Assembly (NCBI GenBank): GCA_022841745.1
Contig: JALHQW010000066.1
Location: 1-40,828 of the forward strand
Direction: 5' to 3'
Source: Saprospiraceae bacterium
Lineage (GTDB): Bacteria; Bacteroidota; Bacteroidia; Chitinophagales; Saprospiraceae
DNA length: 40,828 nucleotides
Numbering within the stretch: position 1 is the first letter of the stretch; every line of letters starts with the position of its first letter. Shown here piece by piece: positions 1 to 7,594 of this stretch. A program made the translations under genes and the position numbers. The notes beneath the pieces were generated by a model that saw only the letters and a program-made list of their open reading frames with translations, had not been told where the DNA came from and searched no databases.

Positions 1-36
1 CAATTTTTCAAGAATATGATGGATTTTGGTGACAAT

Positions 37-304
37 AGTGAGGGCGTGACTTTGAGTCACACCCTCACTAAGCCTACGCCATTGGTTTTGGCCATAGTGA
101 GGGCGTGACTTTGAGTCACACCCTCACTAAGCCTACGCCATTGGTTTTGGCCATAGTGAGGGCGTGACTTTGAGTCACACCCTCACTAAGCCTACGCCAT
201 TGGTTTGGCCATAGTGAGGGCGTGACTTTGAGTCACACCCTCACTAAGCCTACGCCATTGGTTTTGGCCATAGTGAGGGCGTGACTCAAAGTCACACCCT
301 CACT
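37..304. repeat. Tandem array of five 59-bp hairpin units
   Basis: Units begin at 37, 96, 155, 213 and 272, so the period is 59, 59, 58 and 59 bases. Each unit opens with a 15-base arm starting AGTGAGGG, a 3-base loop and a complementary arm ending CCCTCACT; the arms differ at one G/T position. About 26 bases of spacer (AAGCCTACGCCATTGG plus a T/G run) link one unit to the next. Units 1-4 have the loop TTG, while unit 5 has CAA, the reverse complement, and its downstream spacer has diverged. The array lies just beyond the 3' end of the leftward VIT/vWA gene, so it could act as a terminator or mRNA-end structure for it. It is not a CRISPR array because the spacers are identical. Function is unknown. 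Confidence 0.9.
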
Positions 305-359
305 AGACCTTCTCCATTGTTTTTTTGCGAAACGGTAGCAACTCATTGTGATGAACTCC

Positions 360-2375
360 TCACAGCCGTTTCACCCCAAAAACCACCAGCACCACCCCGA
401 CCACCAGCAGAACAGCTTGGAGCATTTTTTTCCCAAAAAGGCCGCTTTGAACGCCCCGCAGCACCAATCCCTCAATGGCGGGCGAAAACCCAACGGCGCT
501 ATCTTCCACGCCTTCGGGCAACGGCAAGGCTTGTTTCACTTCCGCCAGTTCGCCCTTGGCATTTTTCACGATTTCCCGGTCAACGGCCACGAAGGAGGTG
601 TAGGCTGTCATCAGGTTGTATTTCAGGCCGAGGTTGGTTACTTCCTTTACCCTTTCGTCGCTGGGGTCGAGGCGGTTGTAGTCGTCGAGCAGGCGGATGC
701 GCTCCCGTGCCCAGAGGTAACGGAGGGCGGTGTTGCGGGTATCGGGGGTGGTTTTGCCTACGGCAAAGCTGGACTTGAACTTCTTCTTGCCGCTGAAACC
801 CGTCAGCGTGATTTTGCCCTTCGCTTCACCTTTGTATTTGCCAAAAATGATGACAGGCCGCTCGGCCAGCACATCGGGAATGCTGACTGGCTCCACGTCA
901 TAAGCCTCGAAGCCATCAAAGCTGGCCTTTACCCTCGTCAGCACGGGCGACTGGATGTACTTGCGGAATTGTTCAGCGGCGGTGGCCGCCTCTTCTTCTT
1001 TGGTGATAATGGCGGGTTCGCCCTGCCCAACATGCGCCAAGCCCTCGATGATGAAGTGGTTCACGCTGCTGCCAATGCCGAAGGAGAACAAGTTGGCATC
1101 GTCGAGGTGGTTTCGTACGAGGTCGAAGGCTTCTTTTTCCAAGCCAATAAAACCGTCGGTGACCACGACCATGGAGCGGGAAACGCCCTCTTCATCCCTT
1201 GCCAAGTCCAGCGCACGTTGCAAGGCGGGCAAAAGTTCGGTGCCGCCGCCCTGCTGGCTGTCAATAAAGCCAATGCCCTGTTCGATATTGTCCGCCGAGG
1301 CCGTTACCGATTTCTCGGAAAACAAGGCGGAGGTGCCCGCAAAGAGTAACACGTTGAACTTGTCGGTGGGGCGGAGGCCCGTGAGCAGATTGCGCATCAG
1401 TTTCTTGGAAACTTCCAATGGGAACCCGTGCATGGAGCCGGAAACGTCAACGATGAATATGTACTCCCTTGGCGGTATTTTTTCGATGGAAACCCGCTTG
1501 GGGGGTTGGGCCATGTACAGGAAGTATTTTTCCCCACCCGTTTCATAGAGCAAAAGGCCGTCCTCGATTTCGCCACCGGCAAGGCGGTATTTCAGCTTGA
1601 AATCTCGGTTGCCCCCTTGGCGCTCGGCGGGGTCGAGGCTAACCTGTACGCTGTTAGTGACCTCGTATTTTAGGTGCGTCTTGTGGCTGGTGCAGGTCAC
1701 ATCTTGCAGCGGCATGCCCGCCGATAGCCAAACTTTTAGGTCAAAGTTATAAGTTGGTTTTTCCTTGGCGTGGAGGTAGGGCATGGAGGCAAATTTGGCA
1801 TTAGACTCCGAGCCGTTCATGTACCTCGGCCCTACGACGGTGGGATAAACGAACGCATACTCGCCCTCAGTCGGTACGATGAGTTCCGTGTATTTCAGCT
1901 CGACCTGAATCTCATCGCCGGGCTGCACATTGGCCACGTTCATCTGGAAGACGTTGGGGCGCTCCTGCTCCAGCAACGAGGTGCGCTGGCCATTGTTTTT
2001 TGCTGTTTCGTAGGTTTGTCGTGCCTTTTCCCGCTCCTGAATTTCAGCGGTAATGGTGCGGGTTCCGACCTTCATTTTCATCCCATAAATGGCTGCCCGG
2101 CTGCTGGCCGGGAAAACGTAGATGGCCTCGATGGGAAACTCACCTTCGTTACAATAGACTTGGGTGATGGTCACATCGGCGATGACCCCAGCGATGTTCA
2201 CAGCCGCCGAAGTTGATTTCAAGGGTAGTTGGTCAAGTTCCTTTCCTTCGCTTTTTACCATAAAATAGGGTGAAAGCGTACGGTCGGGGCCAGCTTCCTG
2301 GGCCAGTAGGCTTTTGGCAAAAAACAAGAGGAGGAATGCGATGCAAGTCTTGGATAATTGAGTGGTCTTTTTCAT
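360..2375 (-). CDS. Secreted VIT and von Willebrand factor A domain protein
   Basis: The 671-residue product has a signal peptide (residues 1-25, cleavage near LLAQ), a vault/inter-alpha-trypsin (VIT) domain at about residues 35-170, and a vWA domain at about 303-470. The metal-ion-dependent adhesion motif is visible as D310-V-S-G-S314 and a second metal loop as T406-D-G. A single hydrophobic segment (about 650-667) followed by Lys-Arg ends the protein, suggesting anchoring in the inner membrane with the bulk exported. Known VIT/vWA proteins bind protein partners through the bound metal; the partner here is unknown. The start is the ATG at 2375, immediately before an ordinary signal sequence. 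The gene is divergent from the neighbouring regulator, and its 3' end faces the hairpin array. Confidence 0.88.
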   Translation of the reverse strand: MKKTTQLSKTCIAFLLLFFAKSLLAQEAGPDRTLSPYFMVKSEGKELDQLPLKSTSAAVNIAGVIADVTITQVYCNEGEFPIEAIYVFPASSRAAIYGMKMKVGTRTITAEIQEREKARQTYETAKNNGQRTSLLEQERPNVFQMNVANVQPGDEIQVELKYTELIVPTEGEYAFVYPTVVGPRYMNGSESNAKFASMPYLHAKEKPTYNFDLKVWLSAGMPLQDVTCTSHKTHLKYEVTNSVQVSLDPAERQGGNRDFKLKYRLAGGEIEDGLLLYETGGEKYFLYMAQPPKRVSIEKIPPREYIFIVDVSGSMHGFPLEVSKKLMRNLLTGLRPTDKFNVLLFAGTSALFSEKSVTASADNIEQGIGFIDSQQGGGTELLPALQRALDLARDEEGVSRSMVVVTDGFIGLEKEAFDLVRNHLDDANLFSFGIGSSVNHFIIEGLAHVGQGEPAIITKEEEAATAAEQFRKYIQSPVLTRVKASFDGFEAYDVEPVSIPDVLAERPVIIFGKYKGEAKGKITLTGFSGKKKFKSSFAVGKTTPDTRNTALRYLWARERIRLLDDYNRLDPSDERVKEVTNLGLKYNLMTAYTSFVAVDREIVKNAKGELAEVKQALPLPEGVEDSAVGFSPAIEGLVLRGVQSGLFGKKMLQAVLLVVGVVLVVFGVKRL

Positions 2376-2580
2376 TTTGCAATTATTGATTTAGTTGACC
2401 GGGAGGAGGGAGTTTCTCCCGTTTCGGGCAGCAAGATGTGGGCAGTCATCGGGCGGAAGCGAGTAGGTATTAGCAAGCGTAGGCAGGTGGTGATTATGCG
2501 TGTTTGGAATTGAGTATCCGTGTTGGGGGTGAGGTGAATTCACCCCATCGTTTCTTAGCGAATTTTCGCAACGTTTCCCC

Positions 2581-2588
2581 TATCTTTG
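2581..2588 (+). promoter_or_regulatory. Bacteroidota -7 promoter element (TATCTTTG)
   Basis: TATCTTTG matches the TAnnTTTG consensus of Bacteroidota primary-sigma promoters. It ends only five bases before the ATG at 2594, so transcription would begin at or very near the start codon, giving a leaderless or nearly leaderless mRNA. This also argues for 2594 over the upstream in-frame ATG at 2504. Confidence 0.65.
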
Positions 2589-2593
2589 TGGGT

Positions 2594-4084
2594 ATGAGTC
2601 AGAAGTCAACCAACGAGCGCATAATATTCGGCTTGAAAATCAAGCAGTTGCGACAATCCCGTGGCCTGAATTTCGCTGATTTTTCGAAGCAAACAGGCAT
2701 GTCCATCTCGTACCTGAACGAAATCGAGAAGGGAAAGAAATTTCCGAAGGAAGACAAAATCGGGATGATGGCCAATGCGCTCGGCGTGGAACCTGCGGAA
2801 CTCATGTCGCTCGACCTTGGCAAGAACCTGACGCCCGTTGCCGAACTGCTCAGTTCCAATTTCCTCAACGAACTGCCGCTCGACCTCTTTGACATTGACC
2901 TCGCCAAAGTGGTCGAAATCATCGCCAATGCGCCGCTAAAGGTCGGGGCGTTCATCTCCACGCTGGTGGAGCTTTCCCGCAACTACGCCCTTGCCGAGGA
3001 GAATTTCTATTTCGGTGCTCTGCGCTCCTACCTGGAATTGAACAACAATTATTTCGAGGAGATAGAACAGGCTGCCGCCGATTTTGCGGAGCGCAACAAG
3101 CTGCCCACCAACAGCCTCGTGCCCGTGGAAGCCTTGGCCCGCATCTTGGAGAAACGCTACGGTTATGCCATCGTCGAGAATGGGCTGGCACCTTACCCTG
3201 AATTGGCGGACATCCGCTCGGTACATGTGCCCAAGTCGAAAAAGCTGCTGCTGAACGCCAAGCTGAACGATATGCAGAAGGCGTTTCAGTTTGGTAAAGA
3301 GTTGGGATTCAATTATTTAGGATTAAAAGAGCGGGCCAATACGGCGGCGCTGCTGCGGGTCAATTCATTCGAGGAAGTGCTCAGTCATTTCAAGGCGGGC
3401 TATTTCTCGGCGGCCTTGTTGCTCAATCGGGAGGCGTTCAACCGGGACATGGAGACGTTTTTCCAGCAGCCCCGCTGGGATGGGGATTTCATTTTAGGCT
3501 TGCTCCGCAAATACCAGGCATCGCCAGAGATGCTCTTCCAGCGGATGACCAACGTGCTGCCGCAATTTTTTGGCTTGGACAAGCTGTTCCTGCTCCGTTT
3601 CATTCAGACCCCGGCGAAGGGCCACTTCAAGATGGACAAGGAACTCCACCTCAATCGCCGCCACCAACCGCACGGCAACTCGCTCAACGAGCACTACTGC
3701 CGTCGCTGGCTCGCCGTCTCCCTGCTCGGCGACCTGAGCGAGATGCAGCAGGCTGGGAAGTTCACTGGGGCGCTGGTTAGCGCACAGCGCAGCCGCTACC
3801 ACGATTCCAAGGACGAGTACCTCTGCTTTACCATTGCAAGGCCCGCCTACCCTTCGCCCGACCAGAATGTGAGCATCACCGTGGGCATCCTTTTGGACGG
3901 GCCGCTTCGCCGCAAGGTCAAGTTCCTCGACGACCCCGCCATTTCCCGCAAGGAAGTGAACACGACCTGCGAGCGCTGCCCGATAAAGGACTGTGCCGAA
4001 CGTGCCGCCCCACCGACCATCGTGGAAGCGAAGGAAAAGCGGAAGCGGATGCAGAAGGTGCTGAAAGGGCTTGAAGAGGTATGA
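2594..4084 (+). CDS. XRE-family regulator of the ScfR/RamB type
   Basis: The 496-residue product begins with a Cro/C1-type helix-turn-helix (about residues 10-68; recognition region near SKQTGMSISYLNEIEKGKKF). A long all-helical middle follows, corresponding to the ImmA/IrrE-like region of this family but with no HExxH metallopeptidase motif. The C-terminal DUF2083-like region carries a cysteine cluster at about 459-467 (CERCPIKDC). Family members sense acyl-CoA or other central metabolites and control short-chain fatty acid, glyoxylate or propionate genes; the ligand here is not known. A start at 2504 is possible on paper, but the promoter lies inside that extension. It is convergent with the next gene. 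Family assignment is fairly secure, the regulated pathway is not. Confidence 0.8.
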   Translation: MSQKSTNERIIFGLKIKQLRQSRGLNFADFSKQTGMSISYLNEIEKGKKFPKEDKIGMMANALGVEPAELMSLDLGKNLTPVAELLSSNFLNELPLDLFDIDLAKVVEIIANAPLKVGAFISTLVELSRNYALAEENFYFGALRSYLELNNNYFEEIEQAAADFAERNKLPTNSLVPVEALARILEKRYGYAIVENGLAPYPELADIRSVHVPKSKKLLLNAKLNDMQKAFQFGKELGFNYLGLKERANTAALLRVNSFEEVLSHFKAGYFSAALLLNREAFNRDMETFFQQPRWDGDFILGLLRKYQASPEMLFQRMTNVLPQFFGLDKLFLLRFIQTPAKGHFKMDKELHLNRRHQPHGNSLNEHYCRRWLAVSLLGDLSEMQQAGKFTGALVSAQRSRYHDSKDEYLCFTIARPAYPSPDQNVSITVGILLDGPLRRKVKFLDDPAISRKEVNTTCERCPIKDCAERAAPPTIVEAKEKRKRMQKVLKGLEEV

Positions 4085-4090
4085 GGTATG

Positions 4091-4127
4091 AAGGTGTGAT
4101 TCATGACTGGTGATTCGTGACTCGGAG
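4091..4127. repeat. Degenerate GATTCRTGACTGGT word repeat between convergent genes
   Basis: Two tandem copies of a GATTC(A/G)TGACT word fill the gap between the stop of the ScfR-like gene and that of the ligase-like gene. The same word occurs at 32158-32226 and 35637-35685, so it is a dispersed family. Unlike the 32-kb copy, it has only a short inverted complement here. Confidence 0.6.
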
Positions 4128-5453
4128 CTAGTCAACGGCACGGTTGTTTGATAGGAAATTCAAACCCACCAACAGGAAGAAAAGGTAGAGCGATACCCCG
4201 AAATTGTTCTCAATTGTGTTTTCCACAAAAAAGGAGGAGAAGATGACGGCGTGCAGCGCCAGGAAGAGGGGGTTTCGCCAGTTTCTTCGATAAAAAAGCG
4301 GGAAGAAAAAGGCTACGACGAACACCGCCAAACCGACCAGCCCCGTGCCAGCGAAGATGGTCACGAGTTGGTTGTGGGGCATTTTGAATTTGTAGCTGCC
4401 AACCAGGCCCGTTTCATAGCGGCGATTCACTACTTGTTTCAAATCACCCGCTCCGACGCCAAGCAGCAGGTGCTCCCGCCCAATTTCCAGCCCAATTTTC
4501 ATGGAAGCAAAACGCTCCGAGTCGGGGTAGTCCGAGCCGATGCCTTGGCGAAACTGAAGGTAGTCCCAACGGGCGTAGTCCACCTTGGCCTTGAAGCTGG
4601 GAACGGCGAAATAGGCGATAATTGGCAAAGCCACCACCCCAGCGATGCCCGCCAAGCCGAGCAGGTAGCGTTTTTTTACCAAAACAAACCATGCGCCGAG
4701 CGCCAACAAGGCGATGTACAGCGACACCAGCCCGCTTCGCACGGAAAGGACGTGGATGAAGGCGAAGAGGAACAGGGTCAGGATGGCGATTAGGGGATTG
4801 CGGATTAGGTTCCCTGCAGGAATGACAAAATGCGGATTGGAGGGACTAGCGACTTCTTCATTTTTGGGTTGAAACGAGAAATTGTCGAACCAAAGTACGC
4901 CGCCGCCAAGGATGGCTAGGGCGAGCATGAGGCTGAAACGGATATGGTTGCTGGGGGTGGGCAGGTGGCCGCCACGGCCAAGGTCGGCCATCACGGCGTC
5001 GTAGTTGGCGATAAAATTCACCAGCACATAGGCGCTGATGATGGACATGATGACCAGCAGGAAATACAAAACGACATAGACCTCCCGTTTGCGCAGCGGC
5101 GGCATTGAGGCAAAGGCAAACGGCAGCACTAGGAAGGGCAGCTTGATACGAAGCCGCTCCAGGGTATAACCCAAGTCATTCGACCAAATCCACGAGACCA
5201 AGACAAGCAAAAATGGGATGGAAATGGCCAGCCAAGCCCGGTACTGGCGGTAGTGCTTGAAATTCTCCCGCAAGCTGTCCCTCAGCGTCAGCCGGACGCT
5301 TGGCCCTTCAATCTTCAACTGGAACAAGGCCAGCAACAACAGTGCTATCATCGAAATGGACAGCACGAACTCCGCCGATAGCACCATGCTCACCAACCAG
5401 ATGAAGAGGAAGGTGACGGCTTGTGCCTTGTAGGATTGAAGGAAGGTTTGCAA
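4128..5453 (-). CDS. O-antigen ligase/polymerase-like membrane protein
   Basis: The 441-residue protein is highly hydrophobic, with roughly ten to twelve membrane segments. A larger soluble loop at about 285-365 holds charged residues and the conserved H360 in PHNQLVTIFAGTGLVG, as in the Wzy_C (O-antigen ligase) family. Such proteins join or polymerise lipid-linked glycans at the periplasmic face of the inner membrane; whether this one ligates or polymerises cannot be told. The frame opens with TTG at 5453; the first in-frame ATG (5387) would remove most of the first membrane segment, and the first residues are encoded by an intergenic repeat, so the start is uncertain. Residues 207-220 (containing VIPAGNL) match a repeat also found in mfd and upstream of this gene. 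Confidence 0.78.
   Translation of the reverse strand: MQTFLQSYKAQAVTFLFIWLVSMVLSAEFVLSISMIALLLLALFQLKIEGPSVRLTLRDSLRENFKHYRQYRAWLAISIPFLLVLVSWIWSNDLGYTLERLRIKLPFLVLPFAFASMPPLRKREVYVVLYFLLVIMSIISAYVLVNFIANYDAVMADLGRGGHLPTPSNHIRFSLMLALAILGGGVLWFDNFSFQPKNEEVASPSNPHFVIPAGNLIRNPLIAILTLFLFAFIHVLSVRSGLVSLYIALLALGAWFVLVKKRYLLGLAGIAGVVALPIIAYFAVPSFKAKVDYARWDYLQFRQGIGSDYPDSERFASMKIGLEIGREHLLLGVGAGDLKQVVNRRYETGLVGSYKFKMPHNQLVTIFAGTGLVGLAVFVVAFFFPLFYRRNWRNPLFLALHAVIFSSFFVENTIENNFGVSLYLFFLLVGLNFLSNNRAVD
4804..4828. repeat. AGGTTCCC-TNC-GGGAATGACA repeat inside the ligase-like gene
   Basis: This 25-base stretch matches copies at 5463-5487 and 26873-26897 apart from two or three bases. Its centre is an imperfect palindrome, TTCCC and GGGAA with a short loop. 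Here it is read in frame, giving VIPAGNL in a loop between membrane segments, and is flanked by GCGGATT words. Confidence 0.75.
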
Positions 5454-5501
5454 AAAGAAGGATTTAGGTTCCCTGCGGGAATGACAATTGAAGGATTGAA
5501 G
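5432..5501. repeat. Composite intergenic repeat upstream of pheS
   Basis: GGATTGAAGG words at both ends enclose the AGGTTCCC-TGC-GGGAATGACA palindrome (5463-5487). The same composite order, word-palindrome-word, occurs inside mfd at 26861-26911. It overlaps the uncertain 5' end of the leftward ligase-like gene. Confidence 0.7.
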
Positions 5502-5546
5502 GTGGCAAACGGGAACGAAATCGTACAGATTAAACTTTTTACAGAT

Positions 5547-5554
5547 TACCTTTG
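5547..5554 (+). promoter_or_regulatory. pheS promoter -7 element (TACCTTTG)
   Basis: TACCTTTG fits TAnnTTTG and is followed by CCCC, as at other promoters in this window. It lies 90 bases upstream of the pheS ATG at 5645. No clear -33 TTTG is present, only a T-rich stretch at about 5536-5540. Confidence 0.55.
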
Positions 5555-5602
5555 CCCCTCATTTTTTATGAGGAAAATGAAGCAAGGAAGGTGTTCGAAC
5601 CG

Positions 5603-5644
5603 TTATTCAATCCTTCTATCCTTCAATCCTCCAATCCTTTCAAC
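5603..5644. repeat. TTCAATCC word run abutting the pheS start codon
   Basis: Five to six degenerate copies of CCTTCAATC (the reverse complement of GGATTGAAGG) run up to the ATG of pheS. They could pair with the opposite-sense words at 5489-5501, looping out the promoter in DNA, although only the downstream set would be in the mRNA leader. Confidence 0.7.
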
Positions 5645-6673
5645 ATGGATTCATTCGCAAATGTAAAACGCATCATCGAAGAAATAGCAGCGGCCAGCCC
5701 AAAGACGAAAGAAGAGCTGGAGCAGTTCCGCATCCAGTACCTCGGCTCGAAGAACGTCATCAAGCCGCTGATGGGCGAAATCCGCAACGTGCCCAACGAG
5801 CAGAAAAAGGAGTACGGCCAGCTCGTGAACGAGGCCAAGGACACCGCCGAGCGCAAATTTGCGGAGCTGCAAGAAGCGCTCGAATCGGTCGGCGATGATG
5901 CCAGTTTCGACCTGCTCGACCTCACCCGCCCCGGCGAGCCGCTCCCGATGGGCAGCCGCCACCCCATCGCCACGACGATGAACCGCATCGTGGGCATCTT
6001 CCAGCGCATGGGCTTTGCCATTGCCGAGGGGCCGGACATCGAGGACGACTGGCACAATTTCACCGCCATGAACACGCCAGAAGACCACCCCGCACGGGAT
6101 ATGCAGGATACTTTCTATCTGTTGAACAGCACGGAAATGCTGCTGCGTACCCACACCAGCCCCGTGCAGGCAAGGGTGATGACCTCGCAGAAGCCGCCCA
6201 TCCGCATCATTGCACCAGGCCGGGTGTATCGCAACGAGACCATCAGCGCTCGCAGCCATGCGCAGTTCCACCAGATAGAGGGCCTCTATGTGGACGAAGG
6301 CGTGAGCTTCGCCGACCTGAAGCAGACGCTGATGTACTTCGCACAGGAGATGTTCGGCACGCCAAAAATCAGGCTGCGGCCCAGCTTCTTCCCCTTTACC
6401 GAACCGAGTGCCGAGATGGACGTGTGGATTGGCATGGACAACGAAAAAAACTACCGCCTGAGCAAGGGCACCGGCTGGCTCGAAATACTCGGCTGCGGCA
6501 TGGTGGACCCCCAAGTGCTCGAAAACTGCGGCATTGACTCCACGAAATACTCAGGTTATGCCTTCGGTATGGGCATCGAGCGGCAGGCGATGCGGCTGTA
6601 CGACATCCACGACATCCGGCTGTTTTTTGAGAACGATGTAAGGTTTTTGGGGCAGTTTGGTTCTGTGGTTTAG
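5645..6673 (+). CDS. pheS: Phenylalanyl-tRNA synthetase alpha subunit
   Basis: The 342-residue product is the catalytic alpha subunit of the (alpha-beta)2 enzyme that charges tRNA-Phe. An N-terminal coiled-coil tRNA-binding arm (about 1-85) precedes the class II core. Motif 2 is visible as RVYRNETISARSHAQFHQIE, the phenylalanine-pocket segment as PSFFPFTEPSAEMDVW, and motif 3 as GMGIERQAMRLYDIHDIR near the C-terminus. Length is normal. The frame is open upstream to 5552, but MDSFANVKRIIEEI at 5645 is the family-like start and follows the repeat leader. pheT is not adjacent, which is common in Bacteroidota. Confidence 0.97.
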   Translation: MDSFANVKRIIEEIAAASPKTKEELEQFRIQYLGSKNVIKPLMGEIRNVPNEQKKEYGQLVNEAKDTAERKFAELQEALESVGDDASFDLLDLTRPGEPLPMGSRHPIATTMNRIVGIFQRMGFAIAEGPDIEDDWHNFTAMNTPEDHPARDMQDTFYLLNSTEMLLRTHTSPVQARVMTSQKPPIRIIAPGRVYRNETISARSHAQFHQIEGLYVDEGVSFADLKQTLMYFAQEMFGTPKIRLRPSFFPFTEPSAEMDVWIGMDNEKNYRLSKGTGWLEILGCGMVDPQVLENCGIDSTKYSGYAFGMGIERQAMRLYDIHDIRLFFENDVRFLGQFGSVV

Positions 6674-6684
6674 ACTGGTTTCTT

Positions 6685-6692
6685 TATCTTTG
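6685..6692 (+). promoter_or_regulatory. Promoter -7 element of the Uma2 gene (TATCTTTG)
   Basis: An exact TAnnTTTG match lies between the pheS stop (6673) and the ATG at 6710, 17 bases before the start codon, so this gene probably has its own promoter and a very short leader. Confidence 0.6.
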
Positions 6693-6709
6693 TTCAAACT
6701 TGATTCGAA

Positions 6710-7282
6710 ATGACGATAGGTACATTGGACATAACCGAGCGCCAGTTCTCCGTGGAAGAATGGCTGGAGTTTGAAAAACAGGCCGAGGTTCGGCATGAAT
6801 ACTACTATGGAAAACTTATTCCTATGCCTGGAGAAGCAAAAAAGGCCAACCGCATTTCCAAGACCTTGGTCAAATTGATGGACGACCATCTTTTGGAACA
6901 AGGTTACGAAGCGTTTTACCTCGACGTGAAAGCCGAAGTCCTGCCAAAAGGGATTTACCGCTACCCAGATATGGTGGTTGCCCCTATTTCCGATGACGAA
7001 CACGAGTACATCGTCAAGCAACCGGTTATGCTGGTTGAGGTAGCATCAGAAGATTCGAATTATCGTGACCGGGTGAAGAAGCGCAAGGAGTACTTCAAGA
7101 TTCCCAGCCTTCGGTATTACCTTATCATTTCGCAGGATGATATTTGGATAGAACTTCATGTAAAATTGGATGACGGTAATTGGACGACCCGATACTTTAC
7201 CGAATTAGAAGATGTGATTGAACTGGAAAAGTTCAAGTTAAAATTGGCTGTTTCGGATATTTATAAACAGACGAAAGGATAG
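6710..7282 (+). CDS. Uma2-family (DUF820) PD-(D/E)XK nuclease-fold protein
   Basis: The 190-residue product shows the Uma2 pattern: an N-terminal helix pair (SVEEWLEFEKQ), then the strand-rich core with P86-D87 in YRYPDMVV and E110 in PVMLVEVASEDS, followed by the RDRVKKRKEYFKIPSLRYYLII helix-strand unit. The acidic pair is where the PD-(D/E)XK metal site sits. Uma2 proteins are abundant in cyanobacteria and Bacteroidota and usually occur singly; their biological target is not known, and no antitoxin-like partner is adjacent. It has its own promoter and lies downstream of pheS. Confidence 0.85.
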   Translation: MTIGTLDITERQFSVEEWLEFEKQAEVRHEYYYGKLIPMPGEAKKANRISKTLVKLMDDHLLEQGYEAFYLDVKAEVLPKGIYRYPDMVVAPISDDEHEYIVKQPVMLVEVASEDSNYRDRVKKRKEYFKIPSLRYYLIISQDDIWIELHVKLDDGNWTTRYFTELEDVIELEKFKLKLAVSDIYKQTKG

Positions 7283-7308
7283 GCCGTCCTTTTAATTAAC
7301 TTCGGAAA

Positions 7309-7567
7309 ATGCAAGACATCCTCGCCACCGCTTTCTGCATCGTCCTGCTGCTTTTATACCTATATTTGGTTACAGGGACGACTATCGAAGGAATCCAAAA
7401 CAATTTTGGAGGATGATCGTTGGCGTTCCCATTGGCTGTGCTGCTTTGGTTTTAGCCACGGGGGCATTTACCGACTTGCCTACTTGGTGGGGCATAATTG
7501 CTGCTTTTTTCTAAGTTATGTAGCCAAATATTCCAAACGATGGATACAAGAAGCGGAGGAAAAATAA
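7309..7567 (+). pseudogene. Small two-segment membrane protein gene, apparently frameshifted
   Basis: An ATG at 7309 opens a 35-codon frame that is almost entirely one hydrophobic segment (FCIVLLLLYLYL) and stops at 7414-7416. A second ATG at 7413 overlaps that stop (ATGA) and opens a 33-codon hydrophobic frame stopping at 7512-7514. A third frame from about 7511 to 7567 gives a charged tail ending YSKRWIQEAEEK. Adding one T to the six-T run at 7505-7510 would join the second and third frames into a continuous AAFFLSYVAK product, and another one-base change would join the first. I infer a small two-pass membrane protein disrupted by one or two single-base losses, but two overlapping tiny genes are also possible. 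The family is not recognised. It ends 27 bases before gatA. Confidence 0.4.
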
Positions 7568-7594
7568 CTTTCTTCGCCCATTCAATTTGAATCA

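Noticed and set aside
37-304. CRISPR array
   Set aside because: The sequences between hairpins are identical rather than unique, the unit is a strong palindrome, and no cas gene is near.
348-1349. Long plus-strand open frame of 333 codons
   Set aside because: It is antisense to the VIT/vWA gene, has His/Gly-rich composition typical of a shadow frame in G+C-rich coding DNA, and no recognisable domain.
6710-7282. Uma2 gene as half of a toxin-antitoxin or defence system
   Set aside because: No small partner gene is adjacent and Uma2 genes are commonly solitary; nothing in the sequence supports such a role.
7283-7594. gatC upstream of gatA
   Set aside because: The frames here are hydrophobic with no resemblance to the amphipathic helical GatC; gatC must be elsewhere or too divergent to see.
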